From Acidiferrobacterales bacterium (GTDB taxonomy: Bacteria > Pseudomonadota > Gammaproteobacteria > Acidiferrobacterales > Sulfurifustaceae), in assembly GCA_015492195.1 (NCBI GenBank), contig WGFP01000050.1:1-10156 (forward strand): 10,156 bases of DNA. The letters are read 5' to 3'. Under the pieces are notes generated by a model that saw nothing but the letters and a program-made list of their open reading frames with translations, ran no database searches and was not told the DNA's origin. This document shows, one piece after another, positions 1 through 5,758 of the stretch (the stretch's first letter is position 1; every line of letters begins with the position of its first letter). Position numbers and translations under genes: made by a program.

Positions 1-576
1 AATCCCCACCAAGCCCCCTTTATCGAGGCATTCCTTCACGCGCAGCATGCTGTCAAAAGAACCGATGGGTATGATGGTGTTTGACAAATCGGGATTTAGG
101 CTCTGCAGGAGCTTGTTGATCTTTTCGGCGTTATCCTCGTACATCAGGATGTTGATCGGCAAGGCCTTCAACTTGATTCCAAGGCTGCGTAATATTTCAA
201 AGCTGCCCAAGTGAGAGCCCAGAAGAATACAGCCTTCCCCCTTATTTACATGTTCTTCCAGCAGTTTCGTGCCATGGATATTCACGTCAAAAATATCGTG
301 CCGCCCGCTTAACAGAAATACCCGGTCCAGGATCGTTGAGGCAAAATAATGATAATGCCGGAATACTTCCTTAATACCTACCGCACGCCCAAGTATCCGT
401 TGCAGATACTGTTGTGAAGCACGCCGTGCGTGACGCGACAGCAGCACGAAATAAGTACAGATGGGATACAACAGCACGCGTGCCGGCGCACGCCCCAACC
501 GAAGGGCGATCCAGATAATCAAGCGCATGGTAAATCTGCTTCCGCGTTCGCGCTGACGCAACCAATATCGGCTCAT
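1..576 (-). CDS. LpxL-like lipid acyltransferase of an aryl-polyene-type cluster (3' part missing)
   Basis: The visible part is 192 residues; the gene runs off the left edge without a stop. It begins with ATG at 576, five bases after the dehydratase stop, so the two are almost certainly cotranscribed. The N-terminus is basic and followed by a hydrophobic stretch (about residues 17-47), as in membrane-bound acyltransferases. Residues 119-127 read LGSHLGSFE and contain the HX4E catalytic motif (H122, E127) of the LpxL/HtrB lipid A acyltransferase superfamily. In the E. coli APE cluster the equivalent acyltransferase domain is, to my knowledge, fused behind a family 2 glycosyltransferase (ApeJ). 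Here it has its own start and no glycosyltransferase part. The likely role is transfer of the finished polyene acid to a lipid or glycan anchor at the inner membrane. The role is inferred from family and neighbours; the fold assignment is firm. Confidence 0.85.
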   Translation of the reverse strand, partial: MSRYWLRQRERGSRFTMRLIIWIALRLGRAPARVLLYPICTYFVLLSRHARRASQQYLQRILGRAVGIKEVFRHYHYFASTILDRVFLLSGRHDIFDVNIHGTKLLEEHVNKGEGCILLGSHLGSFEILRSLGIKLKALPINILMYEDNAEKINKLLQSLNPDLSNTIIPIGSFDSMLRVKECLDKGGLVGI

Positions 577-581
577 CGTTT

Positions 582-887
582 TTATGCCCGGTCGGCGTGA
601 GGCTCACAATTTAGTAAACCCGTTGCGATCGTTTCACCCTGGACGGAACACACAAATTGAATGCGCCCTTCTCCCTGACGCGAAAAATTTATCCTGCACA
701 GTTGCCCGGGCCCAAGGGGCTGCAGAAACTTCGCCATGGGCACGGCGGTCACATGATCACCATAAGCGGTTTCAGCGGCCTTGATCACTTCATCCAGCAG
801 CACCACACCGGGCACGACGGGGTTACCCGGAAAATGCCCGGGGAGTGATGGATGATCCGAAGCAATCGAGAATTCACGGGCCGTCAT
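582..887 (-). CDS. ApeI/FabZ-like 3-hydroxyacyl-ACP dehydratase
   Basis: A 101-residue single hotdog-domain protein. Residues 17-33 contain GHFPGNPVVPGV followed by VLLDE. This is the FabA/FabZ-type signature with the catalytic His (H18) and a downstream acidic residue (E33). The predicted reaction is removal of water from a 3-hydroxyacyl-ACP to give a trans-2-enoyl-ACP, as ApeI does in aryl polyene synthesis. It is shorter than housekeeping FabZ (about 140-150 residues), which fits the short dehydratases of these clusters. The ATG at 887 lies five bases after the stop of the acyl-ACP synthetase gene, with only a weak AAGAA ribosome site, so translation is probably coupled. A housekeeping role is unlikely given the neighbours. 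Confidence 0.88.
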   Translation of the reverse strand: MTAREFSIASDHPSLPGHFPGNPVVPGVVLLDEVIKAAETAYGDHVTAVPMAKFLQPLGPGQLCRINFSRQGEGRIQFVCSVQGETIATGLLNCEPHADRA

Positions 888-892
888 ATTTC

Positions 893-2245
893 TTAAGCGC
901 TCTCGGCCTTGTCTCCGCTTGTCTCCAGTCGGGCGGCAAGATGCCGAAGCTGCGCCCTTGGCAACTTTCCGGTTTCCGTCCTGGGAAGGGAATCTACTCT
1001 ATATAATGGTCGAGGTAAAAAAGCGGAATCGATATATTGGCGTAGTTCGCCGAGTATTTCTTGTACGGTCAGGGTCGGTGCGACAACAAAGGCCATGAGG
1101 CGGGTGACCTTGCCCGGTATCTCATCGGGCATGAAAAACACGCCGTCCCGGACGCCTTCAATCTCGTTGAGCTTGTGATTGAGATCGTTGAGCGACGCCC
1201 GCTTGCCGGCGATATTAATCAAATCCGTGGTTCTGCCGTGTAAGCTGAATTCACAAGCATTCCGGAGTTGAATAAGGTCTCCCAGTTCCACCGCCTCGCT
1301 TAATTGGGGACCCTGGACAAAACAGCGGTTGTTTTGGTGATAGAGGCTCATCCCGTCATACGTCCGCCACCATTCGCCCTCGATAGTACGGCGACTGGCG
1401 ATGGATCCCGCTTCGGTGCAACCATAGATTTCCAACACCCTGGTAGAGAACATATCCTCCGCCTGTTGTGCCAGATCATGCGATAAAGGGGCGGTGGCCG
1501 ACACCATAAACTCCACCTCCGGCAACGCCGTGCGCTCGGTCACGCACGCGCGAATATGCAACGGCGTGGTTATCAAAATTCGCGGTGCGGGAACCTGTTC
1601 TAAAGCAATCCGTACGTCTTCAGGATAAAACGGCCGGCCGTCATGAACGGCAAGACCCGCCTGCATGGGAAGCAGGATGGTGGTCTCCAAACCGTACATG
1701 TGTTGAGGGGGCACGGTCCCCACTATTGCCGCGCGCGACGGTAACGCCGACAAGAAACGGGTCCTCGCCATGTCTGCACCGGTCACCAGCGAGACCCAGG
1801 TTTTAACGTTGGCCTTGGGTTCACCCGTACTGCCTGACGTGAAGGTAACGGCTGCGACCTGAGCAGACGAAAAACAAGGAACGGGCGGAGAAGTCAACTC
1901 AGGTTTGGAATTCTCGGGGTAACGAAGCACATCGATATCGGCGGGGCGATTATCATTATCTACCAGGGCGTAGACGTCGGAATACCGTCGCGCAATGTTT
2001 TGCAACAACTGGGGCGCCTGGCTGGGAGGAAGCAGGTTAACCTGTCCTCGCACAAGAGCCGCGGCAAAGCCGACGAGGAAACGATAACGATTATCACACA
2101 GGTTAAAGACGTGGGCGCGATCCGGCATGCGTTCCGCCAGCCGGGCCACGTCGCCTAAAAAACGCCGGCAATCGACGGACTGCTTGCCCCGCCAAGCGAC
2201 AATATCCGTCAGCTCGAATCCTTTAAGAAACGGCAGAGTATCCAT
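893..2245 (-). CDS. Acyl-ACP synthetase (AMP-ligase superfamily, ApeH-like)
   Basis: A 450-residue adenylate-forming enzyme. Visible motifs in order: FTSGSTGEPK (residues 135-144, phosphate-binding loop), YGCTEAG (274-280, adenylate-binding motif), GRTTDLINIAGKR (337-349, hinge region), and PRTETGKLPR (421-430), whose K427 is the expected catalytic lysine of the C-terminal domain. Both domains are therefore complete. It should activate an aryl or fatty acid as its adenylate and load it on the neighbouring ACP. In APE-like clusters this gives the starter unit (for example a 4-hydroxybenzoyl- or cinnamoyl-type acid). The starter cannot be read from the sequence. Start ATG at 2245 has AAGG about nine bases upstream and lies 15 bases after the membrane protein gene. 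At 450 residues it is shorter than typical acyl-CoA ligases (500-550), as usual for this clade. Confidence 0.88.
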   Translation of the reverse strand: MDTLPFLKGFELTDIVAWRGKQSVDCRRFLGDVARLAERMPDRAHVFNLCDNRYRFLVGFAAALVRGQVNLLPPSQAPQLLQNIARRYSDVYALVDNDNRPADIDVLRYPENSKPELTSPPVPCFSSAQVAAVTFTSGSTGEPKANVKTWVSLVTGADMARTRFLSALPSRAAIVGTVPPQHMYGLETTILLPMQAGLAVHDGRPFYPEDVRIALEQVPAPRILITTPLHIRACVTERTALPEVEFMVSATAPLSHDLAQQAEDMFSTRVLEIYGCTEAGSIASRRTIEGEWWRTYDGMSLYHQNNRCFVQGPQLSEAVELGDLIQLRNACEFSLHGRTTDLINIAGKRASLNDLNHKLNEIEGVRDGVFFMPDEIPGKVTRLMAFVVAPTLTVQEILGELRQYIDSAFLPRPLYRVDSLPRTETGKLPRAQLRHLAARLETSGDKAESA

Positions 2246-2260
2246 TGCGTCTTACCTTGA

Positions 2261-2902
2261 TCAGGGTCGCACCAGCGAAGCAATACCCCGGCGCGCAATA
2301 TTGATCGCTAATTGCAAGGGTGGAGTATGGTCAAATCTGCCATAACGAACAACGCGATAAAAATACTCACCAAAAAATAAAACGGCAATAAACAGATAAT
2401 TCAAAATGTTTGTAAAAAGCGACCAGATTTCGATGGATGCGTAAACGGGAAGCAGTACCGACTCGATCACCAGCGCACCGAAGAAGATTGACCACACCCA
2501 CGTCAGGCGACGCGTATACGAAACGAGCTCAGGGGGAATTTCGCCGCGTTCCAGTCGACTCAATTGGGTAATCAGCGGTTCGTTCCCCGGCAATAAAGTT
2601 TTAGCGAAAATCACCAATAACAAGAGATTGATCGCGATGGGCGGCAGAAAGAGAGCAAAGGCCGGATCCCGGTTGATTGCAACAGCGACCAATCCTATTA
2701 CGATACTGACACCAATTGCGATCTCCCAACCAGCACTACGTTTACCGCTCTCTTTGGCCGGATGTCCAACGAAAATATAGGCCGGAATCAAAACAAGCAG
2801 TGCCCCCAATCCCACAACCGGGTGCTCCAGCATTATCGAAGCATGCGCCACGACAGGATATGCTATGGCGCCTATGAGTAGACTTAGGGATTTTCTAGCC
2901 AA
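2261..2902 (-). CDS. COG4648-type polytopic membrane protein of the polyene cluster (ApeG-like)
   Basis: A 213-residue inner-membrane protein with about six hydrophobic segments (roughly residues 5-24, 30-46, 60-77, 82-104, 135-155 and 160-182). A central cytosolic-looking loop (105-133) ends in YTRRLTWVWSIFF, and a second block has NILNYLFIAVLFFGEYFYR. I recognise these as hallmarks of the COG4648 membrane proteins found between the ACP and AMP-ligase genes of APE/xanthomonadin-like clusters. The biochemical role is not known to me; assembly or membrane docking of the synthase is possible. The start appears to be TTG at 2902: no in-frame ATG precedes it before a TAG stop. An AAGG ribosome site overlaps the ACP stop codon three bases upstream, indicating translational coupling to the ACP gene. 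Confidence 0.8.
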   Translation of the reverse strand: MARKSLSLLIGAIAYPVVAHASIMLEHPVVGLGALLVLIPAYIFVGHPAKESGKRSAGWEIAIGVSIVIGLVAVAINRDPAFALFLPPIAINLLLLVIFAKTLLPGNEPLITQLSRLERGEIPPELVSYTRRLTWVWSIFFGALVIESVLLPVYASIEIWSLFTNILNYLFIAVLFFGEYFYRVVRYGRFDHTPPLQLAINIARRGIASLVRP

Positions 2903-2907
2903 GGACC

Positions 2908-3180
2908 TTAACTATTCTTAACTCGGTTTGCTTCCACATGGTTGCTCAAGGCGCGTAGAGACGAAAAGATCTGCCGATTGTTCTTATCATCGGACCGCAG
3001 TTGAAAGCCATAGCGTTTCGAAAGAGCCAGCGCAAGTTCTAAGGCGTCTATGGAATCCAAACCCAGGCCTTCGCGAAACAGAGGCGCTTCCGGCTCAATC
3101 TCAGACGGATCGATTTCCAGGTTAAGGGTCTCTACGATTAATTGTGCGACTTCATCTTCAAGCGTGCTCACTTTGGACAT
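2908..3180 (-). CDS. Acyl carrier protein of the polyene-type cluster
   Basis: A 90-residue acidic protein with the ACP four-helix pattern. GLDSIDALEL surrounds S43, the expected 4'-phosphopantetheine attachment site. It would carry the growing acyl chain for the dehydratase, synthetase and acyltransferase encoded downstream. ATG at 3180 is preceded by GAGG with a seven-base spacer, a good ribosome site. It is the first intact gene of the minus-strand operon. The E. coli APE cluster has two consecutive ACP genes (ApeE, ApeF); only one is seen here. Housekeeping AcpP is unlikely because the sequence and neighbours differ from the fabD-fabG-acpP-fabF context. Confidence 0.9.
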   Translation of the reverse strand: MSKVSTLEDEVAQLIVETLNLEIDPSEIEPEAPLFREGLGLDSIDALELALALSKRYGFQLRSDDKNNRQIFSSLRALSNHVEANRVKNS

Positions 3181-3205
3181 CTGCTACCCTCATTACTGCT
3201 TATAT

Positions 3206-3407
3206 TTACGAACAATACTCTAGGCGTTTTTTAGCCTGCGCCATGACATTGCTTTGCCGACCTGATCTGAAGCATTGCCTGCCTAACAATTGTGCCATCA
3301 GAGCGGCAAGACCGGCAATCCTAACGACAAGAAAAGACAGTAAGTTCAAACAGATAGCACAAACCCGGTCATTGCCAAAACCATAATTTCCCGATTTTCT
3401 TGACCAT
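3206..3407 (-). pseudogene. Possible frameshifted remnant of an ApeD-like (PlsC-type) acyltransferase N-terminus
   Basis: On the minus strand an ATG at 3407 opens MVKKIGKLWFWQ and then meets a stop at 3371-3369. A second frame continues with LAMTGFVLS. A third reads an uninterrupted hydrophobic stretch (NLLSFLVVRIAGLAALMAQLLG) and stops at 3206. Joined across frames, this resembles the start of the lysophosphatidate-acyltransferase-like proteins that sit just before the ACP genes in APE-type clusters (a basic residue, IG.LW, then ATG.SF and a hydrophobic helix). No HX4D motif is present, so at best only the N-terminal part survives. The match is from memory of the family pattern; random non-coding sequence is a real alternative. 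Confidence 0.35.
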
Positions 3408-3454
3408 ACCACAACAAAGGGTCGCCGCAAGCGAAGCTTGGGGACTTACGAAAA

Positions 3455-3497
3455 GGACGGTTGTCGTTTTACTGTACACCCCAAACGACAACCATCC
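3455..3497. promoter_or_regulatory. 15-base inverted repeat, candidate operator or hairpin
   Basis: The arms are 3455-3469 (GGACGGTTGTCGTTT) and 3483-3497 (AAACGACAACCATCC). They pair with one mismatch, and the inner 11 bases are perfect. The 13-base loop contains TGTACA. It ends nine bases before the likely ATG of the lipoprotein gene at 3506. It could be a regulator site or an RNA hairpin that affects translation. There is no T-run, so it is not an intrinsic terminator. Confidence 0.6.
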
Positions 3498-3505
3498 TCC
3501 ATACA

Positions 3506-3931
3506 ATGAATCCAGCCAGGCGCACAAGAGATCGGAGCCGTCGCCTTGTGATGGCCGGTTTCTTATTTTTAGCCTCTTTGGGAACCGGATGCGCGGGCAT
3601 ACCTCCAACCCAAGACCCGATCAAAACCTTGTTTTATACAGAGGAAAACAAGGGAAACCGGACTTTAATCGTCTTCTTGCCCGGGATTCATGAGGAGCCC
3701 GCCGTTTTGGCGAAGCGAGGACTCGTGCAGGCGGTACGTAACCGGCGCCTGGCAATCGACATGGTGGGCGTCGGCGCGCATCTGGGCTATTACGCCGAAC
3801 GAGAATTTCTTGATAATCTGGAACAACCCCGGTTCCGGTGTTGTTCCGCAAAAATAAACCGGGCATGCTTTAGCTGGAGGGATGAAACAAGTGCGCGCAC
3901 CCTTGGCTTACTCTCTTTCGCTCTCAGATAA
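3506..3931 (+). pseudogene. Truncated lipoprotein alpha/beta-hydrolase
   Basis: The open frame from ATG 3506 gives 141 residues. It starts with a basic stretch, a hydrophobic segment and a lipobox-like LGTGC (C29), so it would be a lipoprotein. Residues 53-102 (TLIVFLPGI, then KRGLVQAVRNRRLAIDMVGVGAHLGYYAE) look like the first strands of an alpha/beta-hydrolase, with the oxyanion-region LPG and the AHLGYY segment. An intact member should continue with a nucleophile elbow (G-x-S-x-G), an acid and a His, for well over 200 residues. After about residue 107 the sequence becomes unlike the family (cysteine- and arginine-rich tail) and stops at 3931. The break coincides with the palindrome at 3820-3847. 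No other frame restores the homology, so a deletion is more likely than a single frameshift. The tail ends 22 bases before the next lipoprotein start. Confidence 0.65.
3820..3847. repeat. 28-base near-perfect palindrome at the break in the hydrolase gene
   Basis: GGAACAAC, one mismatched base, CCGG, TT, CCGG, one mismatched base, then GTTGTTCC. The arms (12 pairs plus one mismatch) would form a tight hairpin with almost no loop. No T-run follows on either strand, so it is not a standard terminator. It lies where the upstream reading frame stops resembling its family and may mark a deletion or insertion scar. Confidence 0.6.
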
Positions 3932-3953
3932 AGAACACACAAGGCGCGGCTTA

Positions 3954-4865
3954 ATGCTAAGCCGACTGGCAATTATAGTGGTCGCGCTGTGGCTGAGCGC
4001 ATGCCAATTGCCCAACCATTACCTGATTTACCCCCGACAGGTCCCTGAACAGGTAATAGCCTGGTCTGAAGACTTTCAAAGCGGTCAACTGTTAATCCAT
4101 TTGGAAGGGGCCAGACCCACCGGGAGCGGGCCTTTTCCAACGGTGTTGGTGCATCCGGAAGGCGGCAAAACCGCTCTCGAGATGAAAGGTGTGATCCGGG
4201 ACTTGGCCGGCCGGGGTTATGTGGCGGTTGCCGCCGATTACAAGCGGCTGATCGACGGCGAATACCGGCGTAATACGTTCGCTTGGCGGGAAGACGCCGA
4301 TGTTACCGCAACGCTCGAGCTCATCAGCGACCGCGCCTACGTCGATCAACGGCGCATCGCCACGCTGGGCTTTTCCCAAGGGGGCGTCTTCAGCTTGATG
4401 ATCGCGGCCCATGCGCCGGATCGCATCAAGACGGTGGTGGCCTACTATCCGGTAACCGACTTTGAGTACTGGTTAAATAAACCCCGCCCCAACCCGATTG
4501 AACGCCTGGTCTATCGCGTCATTCGCTGGCACTTCCGGCGGGAGTCCGGTGCGGAAACGGAAGAGCAATTCCGCAAAATATTAAAGCGCGCGTCCCCGTT
4601 GTCCCATGCCGAGTCGATCCAGGCGCCGGTCTTGCTCATCCACGGTGACCGCGACAAGGCGGCGTCGGTGGAGGAATCACAACGACTGGCTGACCGCCTA
4701 AAGGAATTGGGCAGGGAAGTAAAATTGATGGTAGTACCAGGCGCGGTACACATCTTCAATTTCAGACAACCGGAAAAGGCGGCTTTGGCATGGAAGGCTA
4801 CTTTGCAGTGGCTTGAACGTTATCTACGCATGACACCCTCGCCGCCTGCACCAACAGGCGGCTGA
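3954..4865 (+). CDS. Lipoprotein alpha/beta-hydrolase of the dienelactone hydrolase/S9 type
   Basis: 303 residues from ATG 3954. The signal peptide is short (MLSRLAIIVVALWLSAC) with a canonical LSAC lipobox (C17), so the protein should be a lipid-anchored envelope protein. The hydrolase fold is complete: HPEGG near residue 67 (oxyanion region), GFSQGG at 139-144 (nucleophile S141), HGDRD at 230-234 (acid, probably D232), and VPGAVHIF with H266 as the catalytic His. It is probably an esterase or peptidase; the substrate is unknown. An upstream in-frame ATG at 3882 would hide the signal peptide behind 24 extra residues and has a GGAGG only one or two bases away. The start at 3954 has AAGG nine bases upstream and is preferred. 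It follows the truncated hydrolase on the same strand. Confidence 0.82.
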   Translation: MLSRLAIIVVALWLSACQLPNHYLIYPRQVPEQVIAWSEDFQSGQLLIHLEGARPTGSGPFPTVLVHPEGGKTALEMKGVIRDLAGRGYVAVAADYKRLIDGEYRRNTFAWREDADVTATLELISDRAYVDQRRIATLGFSQGGVFSLMIAAHAPDRIKTVVAYYPVTDFEYWLNKPRPNPIERLVYRVIRWHFRRESGAETEEQFRKILKRASPLSHAESIQAPVLLIHGDRDKAASVEESQRLADRLKELGREVKLMVVPGAVHIFNFRQPEKAALAWKATLQWLERYLRMTPSPPAPTGG

Positions 4866-4866
4866 T

Positions 4867-4891
4867 ACCCGCATTAAAAATAAATCCGGGT
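4867..4891. terminator. Weak bidirectional hairpin between convergent genes
   Basis: ACCCG (4867-4871) and CGGGT (4887-4891) flank a 15-base AT-rich loop between the convergent stops at 4865 and 4891. The stem is only five pairs, but it is in the right place to terminate transcription from both sides. Confidence 0.3.
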
Positions 4892-5421
4892 TAACGCAGA
4901 TCGCCCAATTTAGCGCCGGGGGCAGGATTTCTCAACCAAAGCGCCACGTCCTTGCCGAGGGCCTTGGCATTGCGCCCCAAAATGGAACACGTGCCCTTAA
5001 AACCGCCAAAGGCGCCGCCGCCGGATATTCGCCGGGCATGAAAATCAGCCACTTCTTTGCCGTTGTCCTTTAACACACCACGGATGGTCAGCGATTTCGA
5101 GCCACTCCACGCGCCACCACCGGCACCAATCACATCGGTAATCTTGATGACAAGCACCTTCCCGTTCTTCACGGCGGCGGCGTTGTCCACGTATTCAACA
5201 CCGCCTCTCGCATATTTTTTCACAAACAAGGGTACCTTGCTTTCCAGGTCGCACTCGCGTCGTACGGCGCCGCTCACGGCGGCGTCTTTCGCGTACGTGG
5301 CAACACGCTGGAGGAAGACCGTATCCTCTCCTGCAAAGCCACTTAAAGGAAACACCATGTACCCAAGCAGCAACAACCCGCGCGTTTTCGACAACATGGA
5401 AAAGACTTTGATACGCATCAT
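4891..5421 (-). CDS. Secreted protein of unknown function with glycine-rich core
   Basis: 176 residues from ATG 5421. This start is chosen because AAGGAG lies six bases upstream and it gives a typical signal peptide: MMRIKVFSMLSKTRG, a hydrophobic LLLLGYMVFPLSG, and a likely cut near FAG-ED (about residue 30). Starts further upstream (ATG up to 5574) would place non-coding AT-rich sequence before it. The mature part has two cysteines, in RRECDLE and KGTCSIL, that could form a disulfide in the periplasm. It also has two conserved-looking glycine-rich blocks, VIGAGGGAWSGSKSL and ISGGGAFGGFKGTC. I have an impression that similar small exported proteins occur in other proteobacteria, but I cannot name a family. 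The gene is alone on its strand and converges with the lipoprotein hydrolase. Confidence 0.7.
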   Translation of the reverse strand: MMRIKVFSMLSKTRGLLLLGYMVFPLSGFAGEDTVFLQRVATYAKDAAVSGAVRRECDLESKVPLFVKKYARGGVEYVDNAAAVKNGKVLVIKITDVIGAGGGAWSGSKSLTIRGVLKDNGKEVADFHARRISGGGAFGGFKGTCSILGRNAKALGKDVALWLRNPAPGAKLGDLR

Positions 5422-5580
5422 GACCAACTCCTTCATCTTCATTGTCCTTGTTGCTCTAATTAATGAAACACATACAAAAAATATTTTAACATAACATCTG
5501 AAAATATATAGAAATTCCGGACATTGATACCCTCGCGACATGGATATAACTCTGGCCAAAGCCGTGTTCGGCACCCATAC
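5422..5580. other. AT-rich upstream region of the secreted-protein gene
   Basis: The stretch 5460-5515 is strongly AT-rich and lies upstream of the minus-strand gene starting at 5421. It probably holds its promoter. A TAAAAT hexamer on the minus strand (5483-5488) could be a -10 box, but no good -35 was found 16-18 bases further up. Nothing coding was recognised. Confidence 0.35.
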
Positions 5581-5685
5581 TTAAAACTTAAATCTCACCA
5601 AAACCTCTCGGCTATCGAGCACATTGTCGGGGCTTCGGGTCGGAACAACCGGAATCAAAGCTGAATGGTTAAGGCTGCATTGACT
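5581..5685 (-). pseudogene. Possible 3' remnant of an outer-membrane beta-barrel gene
   Basis: A minus-strand frame ending in TAA at 5583-5581 reads PTRSPDNVLDSREVLVRFKF before the stop. Alternating hydrophobic residues and a C-terminal Phe are typical of the last beta-strand of outer-membrane proteins, the BAM recognition signal. The frame is open to about 5745 but has no start codon, and its upstream part overlaps the leader of the radical SAM gene. It could be the surviving tail of a lost gene. With about 30 residues to judge, chance is possible. Confidence 0.35.
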
Positions 5686-5708
5686 TTCCCGCTTTCCCTG
5701 TGCATGCT
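5680..5708 (+). promoter_or_regulatory. Candidate sigma-70-type promoter for the radical SAM gene
   Basis: TTGACT at 5680-5685 matches the -35 consensus at five of six positions. CATGCT at 5703-5708, after a 17-base spacer, is a weak -10 (three of six). The start codon lies about 50 bases downstream. Confidence 0.3.
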
Positions 5709-5725
5709 TTTCCTTTGAGGGAAAA
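5708..5725. promoter_or_regulatory. Small inverted repeat in the radical SAM leader
   Basis: TTTTCC (5708-5713) and GGAAAA (5720-5725) form a symmetric site with a six-base centre. It sits at or just after the possible -10 box, where a repressor could bind. No regulator can be named. Confidence 0.35.
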
Positions 5726-5758
5726 TGCCGTACAAGAACAATTGTTTAAGAGAAGATA

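Larger units (their letters stand above)
3181..3505. other. Intergenic region between divergent ACP operon and lipoprotein gene
   Basis: This 325-base gap lies between two divergent genes, so it should hold promoters for both. The part next to the ACP gene (about 3195-3225) is AT-rich, but I could not pick a convincing -35/-10 pair. It also holds the possible acyltransferase remnant (3206-3407), a short hairpin CAAGC-GAA-GCTTG at 3428-3440, and the long inverted repeat at 3455-3497. Confidence 0.6.

Noticed and set aside
3882..3953. Earlier ATG for the lipoprotein hydrolase
   Set aside because: It would add 24 residues before a canonical lipoprotein signal peptide, and its GGAGG is too close to the ATG.
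5422..5574. N-terminal extension of the secreted protein
   Set aside because: The extension is AT-rich upstream DNA; the ATG at 5421 has a strong AAGGAG at six bases and gives a standard signal peptide.
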